DNA from: Flavobacterium salmonis
Lineage (GTDB): Bacteria > Bacteroidota > Bacteroidia > Flavobacteriales > Flavobacteriaceae
Direction of reading: 5' to 3'
Length of the DNA: 64,000 nucleotides
Assembly: GCF_903819435.1 (NCBI RefSeq)
Contig: NZ_CAIJDP010000060.1
Span: forward strand, 248,001-312,000
Position 1 is the stretch's first letter, and every line of letters begins with the position of its first letter. The position numbers were made by a program, and so were the translations under genes. Below, one piece after another: positions 10,358-19,206 of this stretch. Below the pieces are notes generated by a model. It saw nothing but the letters and a program-made list of their open reading frames with translations. It made no database searches and was not told where the DNA came from.

Positions 10358-11350
10358 CTACTGTTTTTTATTAAAAAGATTATATGAAATTCCAAATCTA
10401 AAATACCCCTGAGTATCTTCTTTCTGATCATAAACATATTGGTTGGTTCGTTCCCCTTTTTCGGTAATTCGGGTGGTCAACACATGATTAACACCTCCTT
10501 TTACAAATGCTATTATTTTGGGCGAAAAACTATATTCATACGTAATTCCGGATTTTAACTCTAACTGGTTAAGTTCATAGACACCTTTCAGATTGGCAGT
10601 GTCTAAATTGAGATAAAAGTTTTCAGAATTTAATTCTGTTCCAAAAGAAATTCTACCGTCTTCGAGCAATTCTCTTCTAAACAAAATTCGTTGTGGCAAA
10701 ATAAAATCCATATCCCACTTTGAGTTTTTAAACTTATGATTCATCGAAAAAAGCGGCGTAACGGGAATTATCGATGACGGATCTAATAATGCTAAAGCTC
10801 CTGCGGTAATTGTAGTAGAAGGTGTTTTTTTAAGCACCAAAACTACCGAAACAAAACCTTTTAGACGCTGAAAATCATCTTCGTTCCCATCAACAGTAGC
10901 AGTAGCATTGTAAATAACCGGTTTGTGAAAGAGCGAAGACATGTAGGTTGCGCTTAATCCTCCTGCCCAATATTGCGTATTTCGATTGTCACGGGTATAC
11001 GTTTGATCTGTACTGTAATTATAAATTTTTCCAAAATCATAACTTTCATATTTATACCGCAATGAAGTCGTCAAAACAAACTGTTTGGATTTTGAAGCAT
11101 AAAAAGGCAAATTAAACGCTGCTTTAAACCGGCTATGATTTTCAATTCTGCCTCTTTCAAATTTATTCCCTAATAATTCCGAATTGTAATTTGATGGTCC
11201 TAATTGCTCATATTGAATATCAAAAGTTCTTGTACTGGGAAACTTATCAATTATAACTTTGCCAAACGTTTTCATATCAGGTTCTTTTTCCTGGGCTATT
11301 GTTTGCAAAGATGTAAATACAACGATTAACGAAATGATTTTTGATTTCAT
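10358..11350 (-). CDS. outer-membrane beta-barrel protein (DUF6268-like)
   Basis: A 330-residue protein with a signal peptide ending near TIAQ (residue 19), followed by alternating aromatic and polar strands typical of a small outer-membrane barrel. It ends in the strand-like YFRFGISYNLFNKKQ. I believe it belongs to DUF6268, but that rests on memory of the family's look. It is transcribed divergently from a LytS-type kinase and LytTR regulator. The shared gap carries direct repeats that fit a LytTR operator, so it may be the target of that system. The ligand or cargo is unknown. Confidence 0.65.
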   Translation of the reverse strand: MKSKIISLIVVFTSLQTIAQEKEPDMKTFGKVIIDKFPSTRTFDIQYEQLGPSNYNSELLGNKFERGRIENHSRFKAAFNLPFYASKSKQFVLTTSLRYKYESYDFGKIYNYSTDQTYTRDNRNTQYWAGGLSATYMSSLFHKPVIYNATATVDGNEDDFQRLKGFVSVVLVLKKTPSTTITAGALALLDPSSIIPVTPLFSMNHKFKNSKWDMDFILPQRILFRRELLEDGRISFGTELNSENFYLNLDTANLKGVYELNQLELKSGITYEYSFSPKIIAFVKGGVNHVLTTRITEKGERTNQYVYDQKEDTQGYFRFGISYNLFNKKQ

Positions 11351-11417
11351 GAAAACTGTCTTATGATATTAAATCCGAATCAAAAATAATCTAGTTATCC
11401 TGATTTCAATCACAATT

Positions 11418-11456
11418 TTATACCAGTGGCGTATGTTTTATACGAATGGCGTTTGT
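11418..11456. promoter_or_regulatory. direct repeats, candidate LytTR operator
   Basis: Two 19-bp direct repeats with a 20-bp period begin at 11418 and 11438. Both contain ttatac, tggcgt and tgt, with four differences between the copies. LytTR regulators bind paired direct repeats about two helical turns apart, so the spacing fits. The site lies between the divergent barrel gene and the kinase gene. Confidence 0.5.
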
Positions 11457-11512
11457 ATAATTTACCTATCACAAACAGTTATAAACTATACTATTATAGT
11501 ATTTTTGCCGTT

Positions 11513-12508
11513 ATGACAATTGCAAAAATTTATCAAAACTTTTTTCTACGCAATCTCTTCGTAAATACGCTCGTATATCTGATTATTCTGGCTTGTATCT
11601 ACGATGAAGTAAAACTTGACGGTCATGACTGGACTTATATCCTCAGTAAAATTGCTGTTGGTTATTTTCCAACCATTGTCTGGATAACCTGCTTTAATCT
11701 TTTTATTATCAAACCTTTTTTATTCCGTAAAAAGTTCAAGCTTTTTTTTACGCTTCTTGTCGTTTACTGGACAGGTTTTTATTATTGTATGACCTGGTTT
11801 TTCCCCGAAGTCGGATTAGGAAACTTAAAAACCCTTCAAATATTGTCACTTATTATAAATGGTACTCTTTTCTATTTTGTACACATCTTTATTACTAAAA
11901 AAATCACACAGACAGATAAAGACATCATGAATTTTAAGTCGGAGCTTTTGTTTTTAAAACAACAATTGAATCCCCATTTTCTATTGAATGCCATGAATAA
12001 TCTTTACGGGGAAGCATTGGCAGAACCGGACAAAGTTCCTGATCGAATCCTGAACCTTTCGGATATGCTTCGGTATCAGATTGAAGCGACAAAAAAAGAT
12101 TATGTTTTAATTGAAGAAGAAATTGCTTTCATAAAAAAATACATTGAATATTACACTTTTAGAAATGAAAGATTGTCTGTAACCCAAAACATCGAAGGTG
12201 TTTATGATCTGACCGAGATTCCGCCATTGTTCTTTTTGCCACTGGTAGAAAATGCCGTAAAATTCTCTGCCGAAACTACAGAACCTTTTATTAAACTGGA
12301 CTTAAAGGTAAAATGTCGAAATTTGACTTTTACTTTAAAGAACAATTATCTGGAATCATCACGGCTTTCGGGCACCGGAATTGGAATTGAAAACCTTAAA
12401 AGGCGTTTGAAAGTATATGGTTTAAAACACCATTTGAGCTGTAAAAAAGAGAAAAATATGTTTGTTGTAAAATTAAGTATATGGCAATTACCTACCGCTG
12501 TCTCATAA
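11513..12508 (+). CDS. LytS/YehU-type sensor histidine kinase
   Basis: About 331 residues. Four hydrophobic helices occupy roughly the first 130 residues and there is no large sensor domain. They are followed by the His_kinase motif LKQQLNPHFLLNAMNN with phospho-acceptor His155. The ATP site follows, with N-box PLVENAVKFS and G-box GTGIGIENLKRRL. A GTG start at 11426 would add 29 residues but would place the direct-repeat operator inside the gene, so I prefer ATG 11513. The end overlaps the response regulator by 28 bp, so the two are co-translated. The signal is unknown and probably sensed within the membrane. Confidence 0.88.
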   Translation: MTIAKIYQNFFLRNLFVNTLVYLIILACIYDEVKLDGHDWTYILSKIAVGYFPTIVWITCFNLFIIKPFLFRKKFKLFFTLLVVYWTGFYYCMTWFFPEVGLGNLKTLQILSLIINGTLFYFVHIFITKKITQTDKDIMNFKSELLFLKQQLNPHFLLNAMNNLYGEALAEPDKVPDRILNLSDMLRYQIEATKKDYVLIEEEIAFIKKYIEYYTFRNERLSVTQNIEGVYDLTEIPPLFFLPLVENAVKFSAETTEPFIKLDLKVKCRNLTFTLKNNYLESSRLSGTGIGIENLKRRLKVYGLKHHLSCKKEKNMFVVKLSIWQLPTAVS

Positions 12509-13194
12509 TTGATGACGAATCGCCTGCACACAAAGCACTGATTTCGCATATCTCAAAATTTGATGAACTGGAACATTCCGGCAGTGCTTTTAATGGTATG
12601 GAGGCTATTAAAATGCTTAATGCCAATCAATACGATATTATTTTTCTGGATATCAATATGCCTATTATTTCGGGTGTAGAATTAATGGAATTACAACCCA
12701 ACAGACCACTCACTATTGTTACAACTGCGTATTCTGATTTTGCGCTTTCGGCTTACCAAAATGATGCGATTGATTATCTTTTAAAACCTATTTCGCCTGA
12801 AAAATTTGCCAAGGCCATAGAAAAAGCCAAAACTTATTTTTCCGGAAACAGCCTTAAAAAAGAAATCAATACCAACGTAAAAACATTCTCCTATCGTATA
12901 AACGGACAAATGACAGACATGCCACTCGAAGATATTATTTATATCGAAAGCCTGGGCAACTACATGAAACTCTACAGCACCAGACTTAAATCGCCTGTTA
13001 TCATTTACGGTTCACTTTCCAACATTGCTTCAGAAATTGAGTGCTCTAACTTTTTACAAGTACATCGCTCTTTTATTGTAAATGTGAATAAAATTACTGC
13101 TGTCACTTTTAAAAATATTACTATGCTTAATGGTGAAGTTGTTCCTGTAGGAAGGAAATATCAGATTTTATTGAACAATTTGCCAATTAGATAA
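12481..13194 (+). CDS. LytTR-family response regulator
   Basis: A 237-residue regulator. The receiver domain has acidic pair Asp11/Asp12 and phospho-acceptor Asp57 (IIFLDINMP). From about residue 135 there is a LytTR DNA-binding domain (LEDIIYIESLGNYMKLYS, FLQVHRSFIVNVNKI). It is paired with the overlapping upstream kinase. The likely target is the divergent barrel gene or its own operon, through the direct repeats at 11418-11456. A hairpin terminator follows 16 bp after the stop. Confidence 0.95.
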   Translation: MAITYRCLIIDDESPAHKALISHISKFDELEHSGSAFNGMEAIKMLNANQYDIIFLDINMPIISGVELMELQPNRPLTIVTTAYSDFALSAYQNDAIDYLLKPISPEKFAKAIEKAKTYFSGNSLKKEINTNVKTFSYRINGQMTDMPLEDIIYIESLGNYMKLYSTRLKSPVIIYGSLSNIASEIECSNFLQVHRSFIVNVNKITAVTFKNITMLNGEVVPVGRKYQILLNNLPIR

Positions 13195-13210
13195 TTAGAT
13201 AATTTTTGAA

Positions 13211-13240
13211 AAGCTCAACTTTTATGGTTGGGCTTTTTTG
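13211..13240 (+). terminator. terminator after the LytTR regulator
   Basis: A 9-bp stem (aagctcaac / gttgggctt, with one G-T pair) and a T-run end the kinase-regulator operon. Confidence 0.8.
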
Positions 13241-13387
13241 TTTTTAGTGTTTACACGAGAACGGGTATTTATACTTGGGGATTAGGGTTTATTTTGTGGA
13301 ATAATTTTTTAGGAGATTATGGATTTACGTAAAGATTCAAATTTATAATTACAGATTTTTGTTTTTTTAACTAACTTAAAAAACTAT

Positions 13388-13609
13388 ATGTATTCAACAA
13401 CTGAAAAAGAAAAAGATTTTTTGAACCAACAAAAATTATTGACAACAAGTTCTTTAAAAGATTTTAATGATCGGGAATTGCTGGAAAAGCAAACTATTTA
13501 TTTAATGAATATTGAAAAAAGCAATGAAAGAATAAAAGTTAATTTGCAGTTTTGGTTTTATTTCGCAATTATTAGCGGCGTATCCGGTTTATTATTTTTA
13601 ATTAATTAA
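13388..13609 (+). CDS. small single-pass membrane protein, unknown
   Basis: A 73-residue protein. The charged N-terminal half is probably helical (DRELLEKQTIYLMNIEKSNERIK). One C-terminal transmembrane helix (FWFYFAIISGVSGLLFLI) ends just before the stop. It is preceded by a 190-bp gap and followed by a 177-bp gap, so it is probably its own unit. I do not recognise a family. Confidence 0.55.
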   Translation: MYSTTEKEKDFLNQQKLLTTSSLKDFNDRELLEKQTIYLMNIEKSNERIKVNLQFWFYFAIISGVSGLLFLIN

Positions 13610-13786
13610 AGGTTTTTCGAAGATTTTACACTAAAAACTGTGCAAACCTCTTTAAGTTTATGCAGGCTTTTTTATTCCTTACAAATCAAAATCTACTGAC
13701 TCATAACTTGTTAAAAAACAATATTTGCCCTCATCCAACATTGTAATTTTAAACTTACTTTTACTGTAACTTTAATTCCATAAATT

Positions 13787-14167
13787 ATGGCTGCTAAAAC
13801 TACGCTTGATACGCTTTATTTAATTAATGATTCCAATCGAATAGTTTCAATCGAAATAATCGTTGGGGATCAGGGACAGACCTCAACTTTGAGTATTGCT
13901 TTAGACAAAGAAGACATTGTTGCTAATCATATTGGCAATTTGCCTAAAACAGCCATTCAGGAAAATAAATTGCTGCACGGAAAAAGTCTTAAAATACAGG
14001 CAACGATCACTGATACTTCTAAGGAAACCAATGTAACTTCGTTAAATATAAAGTTGTCCGGCGGTTTCTTAACCCGAAACTATCCTTTATATAAAATGGT
14101 TGATAGTGACGGAGATTCAGCAGATTATTATTGCAATATTGAGTTTATTAATCCTTCAAAATCATGA
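13787..14167 (+). CDS. unknown soluble protein, coupled to the next gene
   Basis: A 126-residue protein without signal or membrane segment. The alternating hydrophobic pattern (YLINDSNRIVSIEIIVGD, KSLKIQATITDT) suggests a beta-sandwich. Its stop overlaps the start of the downstream outer-membrane-like gene in the form ATGA, so the two are translationally coupled. The function is not recognised. Without a signal peptide it would be cytoplasmic while its partner is exported. Confidence 0.6.
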   Translation: MAAKTTLDTLYLINDSNRIVSIEIIVGDQGQTSTLSIALDKEDIVANHIGNLPKTAIQENKLLHGKSLKIQATITDTSKETNVTSLNIKLSGGFLTRNYPLYKMVDSDGDSADYYCNIEFINPSKS

Positions 14168-15432
14168 TCATGAAAATAGCCCTAAAAATTATTTTTGTAT
14201 CCATCTTGCTGACCAATTTTATACTGGTGGCACAGCAAAAAGACAACAGTCAGGAATTTGATTTATTAAAGGCGCCTATTTCTCCGGCTTCAAACTTATT
14301 AGGTTTTTCACAAAGTGATATTGATAAACCTACAGATGTTTCAGCTTTTATGACATCCCTTCAAACAGCGACCAATTCATTTTCGCAATTACCATCTAAC
14401 TACGCTATTGATATTGCACCGTACTGGCTGTTCAAAAAAAATAGTTTAGGAGATATTTCTACTAAAGGTCTTAGCAATTCTTATGGCAAAAAAGTTTTAA
14501 AACAGACTTTGGTATTATCTTTTGCAGTTAAGAACACAGACTCGGTTTCGAATAATTTCAATCCTGAAAGTACATACGGCGCCATGGGTTTCCGATTTTC
14601 AATCTATCGGGGAAATTATGACAGTACAACGGTAAGTCAATTAAGGAAAATTGCAATACTGCAGCAGGAAAAACTTACGCTGATGAAGAAAAACCAAACT
14701 AAGGTATATGATAATCTTCCTCAGGAAATTGATAGTCTGAAACAAGCAAGAAAAAATATTTTTGCAGGATTCGATACTAAAGATGAATCAAAGGATAATC
14801 TATTACTTGGTGAATTATTACTAAAAAAAGCAAGCAAATTAGACTCCGTTATTGGTGCAAAAATAGAAATTCTCCTGGATGATAATAAAGATGCAGAACA
14901 ATTTACTAAAATAGATTCCAAGGTAAAAGAATTGGCAGGCAAATTTCAACTGGCCAGAGTAAACTTTACGTGGGATATTGCGGGCGGTATCAGTGCCGAA
15001 TTCAGGAACAAAAATTTTAATAACTCAAAAGTTTACAATACGGGAATATGGACCACTTTTGGATATACTTGGGAAAAAACCGGGTCTTTATTAGGGTTAA
15101 TAAGATATCTGTATAATCCTGATAAAATTTTCGCATTGGATAATCAGGTTAATGAAATTGATAATATTTCTACTCTTGATACAGGAATTAGATATATTTT
15201 TGGAAAATCTCAGTCTAAATTTAATTGCAGTATCGAGGCAATCTACCGAAGTGCCTTGTCACAGGATTCTATTAATTCTTCCTGGAGATTTATAGCAAAC
15301 GCAGATTATGCCATATTAAAAAATCAGAAACTAACATTTTCTTTTGGACGTAATTACGATGGAACAACAACTAAGGATGGCAATTTAATAGCTGCTTTGG
15401 GTCTTGTAGTAGGATTTGGCAATAATAGGTAA
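14164..15432 (+). CDS. exported beta-rich protein, probable outer-membrane barrel
   Basis: A 422-residue protein with a signal peptide ending near LVAQ (residue ~24). After it comes a conserved-looking stretch (IDIAPYWLF), a long charged helical insertion at about residues 155-260 (EIDSLKQARKNIFAGF), and then alternating strands ending in NLIAALGLVVGFGNNR. This fits an outer-membrane barrel with a helical extracellular or periplasmic insert. It overlaps the previous gene by 4 bp. No specific family is recognised. Confidence 0.6.
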   Translation: MIMKIALKIIFVSILLTNFILVAQQKDNSQEFDLLKAPISPASNLLGFSQSDIDKPTDVSAFMTSLQTATNSFSQLPSNYAIDIAPYWLFKKNSLGDISTKGLSNSYGKKVLKQTLVLSFAVKNTDSVSNNFNPESTYGAMGFRFSIYRGNYDSTTVSQLRKIAILQQEKLTLMKKNQTKVYDNLPQEIDSLKQARKNIFAGFDTKDESKDNLLLGELLLKKASKLDSVIGAKIEILLDDNKDAEQFTKIDSKVKELAGKFQLARVNFTWDIAGGISAEFRNKNFNNSKVYNTGIWTTFGYTWEKTGSLLGLIRYLYNPDKIFALDNQVNEIDNISTLDTGIRYIFGKSQSKFNCSIEAIYRSALSQDSINSSWRFIANADYAILKNQKLTFSFGRNYDGTTTKDGNLIAALGLVVGFGNNR

Positions 15433-15553
15433 TTAATATATTTAGTAAATATTATACTATAAATTTCATTTTTTACCATTCCATTAAAATAAAAGCAGAT
15501 AAATTCTCAATCAGATCATTCTCTTTTAAACAATAACTAAACTTTAATACAAT

Positions 15554-15588
15554 TACCACTTAAAATCAAATTTCGAGTGGTATTTTTG
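15554..15588 (+). promoter_or_regulatory. -7 box with an overlapping inverted repeat
   Basis: TATTTTTG (15581-15588) matches TANNTTTG, 42 bp before the DUF3754 start. A 7-bp inverted repeat TACCACT...AGTGGTA (15554-15560 and 15576-15582) ends on this box, a layout that could be an operator. No clear -33 TTG was found. Confidence 0.35.
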
Positions 15589-15630
15589 CGTTTAAGAAAA
15601 TACTACTAAGATTAAAGTATCCAAATTCAT

Positions 15631-16860
15631 ATGACACGAGAACATTACATTCCTTTTAACAAGGAATTCTTACTCGATCAACAAATAGCTGCTTTTGCAG
15701 AAGATCAAAAAAAAGCAGAAGATTTTAAAAAATTATTCGATATCATCGAACATTACTATCATTATGAAGCTTTTAATCTTAATCGAAATCTAAAACAAAA
15801 CTATGCTTTATTTGATCCGGATTTAAGTGAGAAAGAACGTGAAGGATTTGTAGGCAAGAGTGATTTTTCGATCTTTAAAGAAACACTTCTTAAAGTTTTA
15901 GATCATGGCAACTATCGCCGCGTTGAGCAAGAAGCATTGGACAAAGCTTTTAAAGATTCTGATTTGATTGGTTTAAAACTTTCAATAGACCTTAATGCTT
16001 TTAAAGAATATGAACTGTATGTTCGCGGTCATCACAAAGCGAAAGAAAAAATTACTAAACATATTTTCTGGAAAAAAGAAATAGAGATTGAATATTATGA
16101 TCGCGTTATGATTTATCTAAATTATAATGAAGCCGATTATCTTAAGAAGAAAAAAGTAAAATTAGGAAAGATGCCTGTAGATCCGGGATCGATCGTTTTG
16201 AAAATATTTAAACGTGTCCCTAAAAACGATCTTGAAACCATTTTTCCAAATGCAATTCCAAGAATGTCTACTACCGATAAATTACTTCTTTGGATACCAG
16301 GAGTTTTTGGTGGAGTGTCACTATTAAGTGCAAAAGTAATTCCGGCTTTGATCAATATGTATGATGCCTATCAAACAGGTGAAGCTATTGATATACTAAA
16401 CAGTAAAACTTCTTTAAATCAGGGATTAATTGCATTGGGAATTTTATCTGCTTATTGTTTTCGCCAATACAACAATTTTGTAAATAAAAAAATCAGATAT
16501 TCTAAAATGCTTTCGGACAGCCTGTATTTTAAAAATTTAGGAAATAATAGTGGTGCTTTTTATTCGCTGTTAAATTCATCTGAAGAAGAAGTACTTAAGG
16601 AAACTATTTTGGCCTATACCTTTTTACACGAAAGTAAAATTCCGTTAACAGCAGAAGAAATTGATAATCAAATAGAATCATGGTTTAAAACTAAACTAAA
16701 CACAAACCTTGATTTTGATGTAAAAGATGCTTTATTAAAACTAAAAAACATTGGTCTTGGAATTGAAACCAATACTAAATGGGAGGTTATTCCGCTCGAC
16801 AAAGCTCTGATTAAAATTGATAAATTATGGGATGAAGCTTTTGATTATAACCAAAAATAA
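15631..16860 (+). CDS. DUF3754 (TMEM143-like) membrane protein
   Basis: A 409-residue protein. The N-terminal soluble part starts TREHYIPFNKEFLL. The middle has the family feature of a charged stretch before the membrane (VKLGKMPVDPGSIVLKIFKRVPKNDLETIFPN). Two hydrophobic segments lie near residues 220-242 and 262-280. They are followed by the hallmark LYFKNLGNNSGAFYSLL and EEEVLKETILAYTFL. This is the DUF3754 family shared with mitochondrial TMEM143; its biochemical role is unknown. The gene is monocistronic, with a hairpin and T-rich stretch after it. Confidence 0.8.
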   Translation: MTREHYIPFNKEFLLDQQIAAFAEDQKKAEDFKKLFDIIEHYYHYEAFNLNRNLKQNYALFDPDLSEKEREGFVGKSDFSIFKETLLKVLDHGNYRRVEQEALDKAFKDSDLIGLKLSIDLNAFKEYELYVRGHHKAKEKITKHIFWKKEIEIEYYDRVMIYLNYNEADYLKKKKVKLGKMPVDPGSIVLKIFKRVPKNDLETIFPNAIPRMSTTDKLLLWIPGVFGGVSLLSAKVIPALINMYDAYQTGEAIDILNSKTSLNQGLIALGILSAYCFRQYNNFVNKKIRYSKMLSDSLYFKNLGNNSGAFYSLLNSSEEEVLKETILAYTFLHESKIPLTAEEIDNQIESWFKTKLNTNLDFDVKDALLKLKNIGLGIETNTKWEVIPLDKALIKIDKLWDEAFDYNQK

Positions 16861-16906
16861 CTTTCCTGTTTCCAAAAATCACAAGTAAAATTCTCTATCA
16901 CAAAAG

Positions 16907-16940
16907 CACAACATACTAGTTGTGTGTTTTTTTGCTTTTT
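16907..16940 (+). terminator. possible terminator after the DUF3754 gene
   Basis: A 6-bp stem (cacaac / gttgtg) with a 6-base loop is followed within four bases by a long T-rich run. Confidence 0.5.
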
Positions 16941-17177
16941 TTAGTTGAAATTCTATACCCGTATCAAGCAAAACCTCAGTGTTTTCAACCTATTATTAAA
17001 GTAAAATCCTGTTTATTTTTTTTAAAAAGTATTTTATCGGTTTATTTTGTAGTTTATCGATTTAATTCGTAATATTGACCTTATTAATAAATTTAACAAA
17101 ATCAGTTAGTTTTATTTTTTTTGAAGTCGTTTTCAATCAAAAGTTAAAATTACAAATCATTAAAATCGAGAAAAGAG

Positions 17178-17294
17178 ATGTCTCATACAAGCTATAAAAA
17201 AACAAAACATATAACGACAAAAATACTTCTAGTCTTATGGATTTCATTTGTTGTTGCCGCTATTATTGTCTTGCTTTTGCAAAATGAACTTTAA
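17178..17294 (+). CDS. 38-residue single-pass membrane peptide (putative)
   Basis: An ATG-initiated frame of 38 codons. A basic N-terminus (MSHTSYKKTKHITTK) is followed by one strong hydrophobic helix (ILLVLWISFVVAAIIVLLL) and the end QNEL. The positive-inside charge pattern and clean helix are what a real small membrane protein would show, and it stands in an otherwise empty 640-bp gap. There is no homology evidence available from the sequence alone. Confidence 0.4.
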   Translation: MSHTSYKKTKHITTKILLVLWISFVVAAIIVLLLQNEL

Positions 17295-17440
17295 CATCTG
17301 TCCTTCAAAACCTCAAAGGCGTTGCTATAGGATTGTACGCTTTTGAGAAAAGAAAAACTTGTTCTTAAGAGGGTTCTTGTCAAGAATAAATTCATACAAA
17401 TTTTTACTATAAAATAAATAAAGTGCTTACCAAATTATTT

Positions 17441-17479
17441 AAAACAAAAAAGAGAACCATAAGTTCTCTTTTTTGTTTT
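17441..17479. terminator. strong bidirectional terminator
   Basis: A perfect 17-bp inverted repeat (aaaacaaaaaagagaac / gttctcttttttgtttt) with a 5-base loop has A-runs and T-runs on both sides. It serves the minus-strand DUF4494 gene and any plus-strand transcript from the gap. Confidence 0.9.
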
Positions 17480-17502
17480 ATGACTAATTATCTCATTGAT
17501 AA

Positions 17503-18048
17503 TTAGTCTGTTTCTACTTCAGTAAAATCCTCTGCCGTTTCTCCCACAGCAACCAATTCTGGTTTAGAAGCTTTGAGGGCATTGAATCTTTCTAATTGCT
17601 CCAACTCTTCTTCTTCACCACTGAAATAAGGAAAAACATCCATAATTGGTGACTCTGAAATAGCCGGAATTGTATAATCGCCCATCGTGTTTTTCATTAC
17701 TGAAACGGTGTTATCATATGCTTCTTTTACATCATTGGCCTGTACTAACAAATACATGTTTGTTTTGCGTTCTTTTCCAGTTTCTTCATCAAAAGCTATT
17801 AATGATACTTTCGATTTAAACCAACGGTCTGCATTTTCGAAAGGATGAATTTCTGCATAATTTGCCACTTTTATATTCGTGATTTTAAATTCTTCACTTA
17901 CATACGCCTTCATTTCTTCATTAATTCTGCTTTCAGCTTCCGTGTAGGATATTGCGTCTACCAAATAAGGTTCTGTTGTAACCTTTTGTGATCCAATATC
18001 ATCCGTTTTTCTATATTTTACCTTGCACTCATACCAAATTGCACTCAT
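17503..18048 (-). CDS. DUF4494 domain protein
   Basis: A 181-residue soluble protein that starts SAIWYECKVKYRKTDDIG and contains FKITNIKVANYAEIHPFENADRWFKSKVSLI, features I associate with DUF4494, a family widespread in Bacteroidota and of unknown function. The C-terminal third is acidic. I chose the ATG at 18048 over one eight codons upstream, because the conserved domain begins there and a -7 box (18077-18070) lies just upstream. Confidence 0.85.
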   Translation of the reverse strand: MSAIWYECKVKYRKTDDIGSQKVTTEPYLVDAISYTEAESRINEEMKAYVSEEFKITNIKVANYAEIHPFENADRWFKSKVSLIAFDEETGKERKTNMYLLVQANDVKEAYDNTVSVMKNTMGDYTIPAISESPIMDVFPYFSGEEEELEQLERFNALKASKPELVAVGETAEDFTEVETD

Positions 18049-18069
18049 CTTTGTTTTTTTTAAGGAAGC

Positions 18070-18077
18070 CAAAGATA
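18070..18077 (-). promoter_or_regulatory. -7 box of the DUF4494 gene
   Basis: TATCTTTG on the minus strand is a full match to TANNTTTG, 21 bp before the chosen ATG. No -33 TTG was seen at normal spacing. Confidence 0.45.
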
Positions 18078-18178
18078 GATTTTAACGGAAATAAAATCGT
18101 CTTTTCGTAAAATAGATATTCACAATTTTGAAATCCAGAATTTTTAACGAAATTTACAACAAACTCAAAAATATTTAA

Positions 18179-18186
18179 TAGCTTTG
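18179..18186 (+). promoter_or_regulatory. -7 box of the Mpo1-like gene
   Basis: TAGCTTTG matches TANNTTTG, 22 bp before the ATG at 18209. The -33 element is not evident. Confidence 0.4.
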
Positions 18187-18208
18187 ATATTCACCTAAAC
18201 CCTGAAAA

Positions 18209-18673
18209 ATGAGAACATTAGAACAATGGTTTGAAGAATATGCAGTGAGCCACCAAAATCCAAAGAACAAAGCGATACATTATATATGTGTTCCGGCAAT
18301 TTACTTTTCTATAGTAGGATTATTAATGAGTATCCCGGCCGGGCTTATCTCAAATACTTTAAAATTAAATGCTCCAATTATTGAAAATTGGGCTTTTGTG
18401 GTTTTACTTTTTGTACTTATTTTCTATATCAGATTATCAATCGTTATGGCTCTTAAGATTGCTGTTTTTTCAGCACTTTGTTTGATTGCCAATTATTATA
18501 TCGCACAGTTATTGCCCCTGTGGATATTTTCAATAGGTGTGTTTGTTATTGCCTGGATTGGGCAATTTTATGGTCATAATATTGAAGGCAAAAAGCCTTC
18601 TTTCCTTAAAGATATCCAGTTTTTAATGATTGGTCCGGCATGGGTTGTGGAGAATTTGTTTTCTAAGAAATAA
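18209..18673 (+). CDS. Mpo1-like (DUF962) membrane protein
   Basis: A 154-residue protein with about four transmembrane helices. It keeps the family's His motifs: HQNPKNKAIHYICVP near the N-terminus (His15, His24) and WIGQFYGHNIEGKKP near residue 115-130. Yeast Mpo1 is an Fe(II)-dependent dioxygenase that alpha-oxidises 2-hydroxy fatty acids. Bacterial relatives are usually unstudied, so lipid oxidation is only an inference here. It is the first of three same-strand genes spaced by about 27 bp. Confidence 0.85.
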   Translation: MRTLEQWFEEYAVSHQNPKNKAIHYICVPAIYFSIVGLLMSIPAGLISNTLKLNAPIIENWAFVVLLFVLIFYIRLSIVMALKIAVFSALCLIANYYIAQLLPLWIFSIGVFVIAWIGQFYGHNIEGKKPSFLKDIQFLMIGPAWVVENLFSKK

Positions 18674-18700
18674 CTTCTCAACTAAATTTAATATTACGTT

Positions 18701-19180
18701 ATGAAATTTATAGCTATATACTCTAAAGAGCAATATGAATTCATAAAAGAATCCCGTGGGATATTGTTTGAATTTTGTAAAACAATTTCAAATGAAGATT
18801 TTGTTAATCAAAATACTTCATTTGGCCGTGGAGGAAGCATTAGAAATCTGTTAGTTCATGTTGCAAACACTTACGAATACTGGATAGCGAATATTGTTTT
18901 GAAAAAAAATGTAATCTATGCTGAATACGAAAGCTTTAAAACAATACAAGACGTTATTAGACTGTTTGATGATGTAGATAATTTTATGTTGGAATTTATC
19001 TCAAAAATGGATGATTTTGAAGATGAAATAGTATATGAAGTACAAAACATCAAAAATTCAGCAAAACCGTTTAAGGTTTTTACTCATGTTATTACTCACG
19101 AATATCATCACAAAGGGCAAATTTTATCCTTAAGCAGGCATTTAGGCTATACTACTGTTGACACTGATATAATGCGGTAA
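18701..19180 (+). CDS. DinB-family protein
   Basis: A 159-residue four-helix-bundle protein. The metal-binding His triad of the DinB/YfiT family is visible: His53 in NLLVHVANTYEYW, and His133 and His137 in THVITHEYHHKGQI. Family members are metal-dependent enzymes, some of them thiol transferases, and many are DNA-damage inducible. The substrate here is unknown. It lies 27 bp after the Mpo1-like gene. Confidence 0.88.
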   Translation: MKFIAIYSKEQYEFIKESRGILFEFCKTISNEDFVNQNTSFGRGGSIRNLLVHVANTYEYWIANIVLKKNVIYAEYESFKTIQDVIRLFDDVDNFMLEFISKMDDFEDEIVYEVQNIKNSAKPFKVFTHVITHEYHHKGQILSLSRHLGYTTVDTDIMR

Positions 19181-19206
19181 TTTCTATACCCAAAATAATC
19201 ATTACC

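Larger units (their letters stand above)
16861..17502. other. 642-bp gap with one tiny reading frame and two hairpins
   Basis: Apart from the 38-codon frame at 17178-17294 and the hairpins at 16907 and 17441, I see only AT-rich sequence here. No RNA gene was recognised. Confidence 0.6.
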
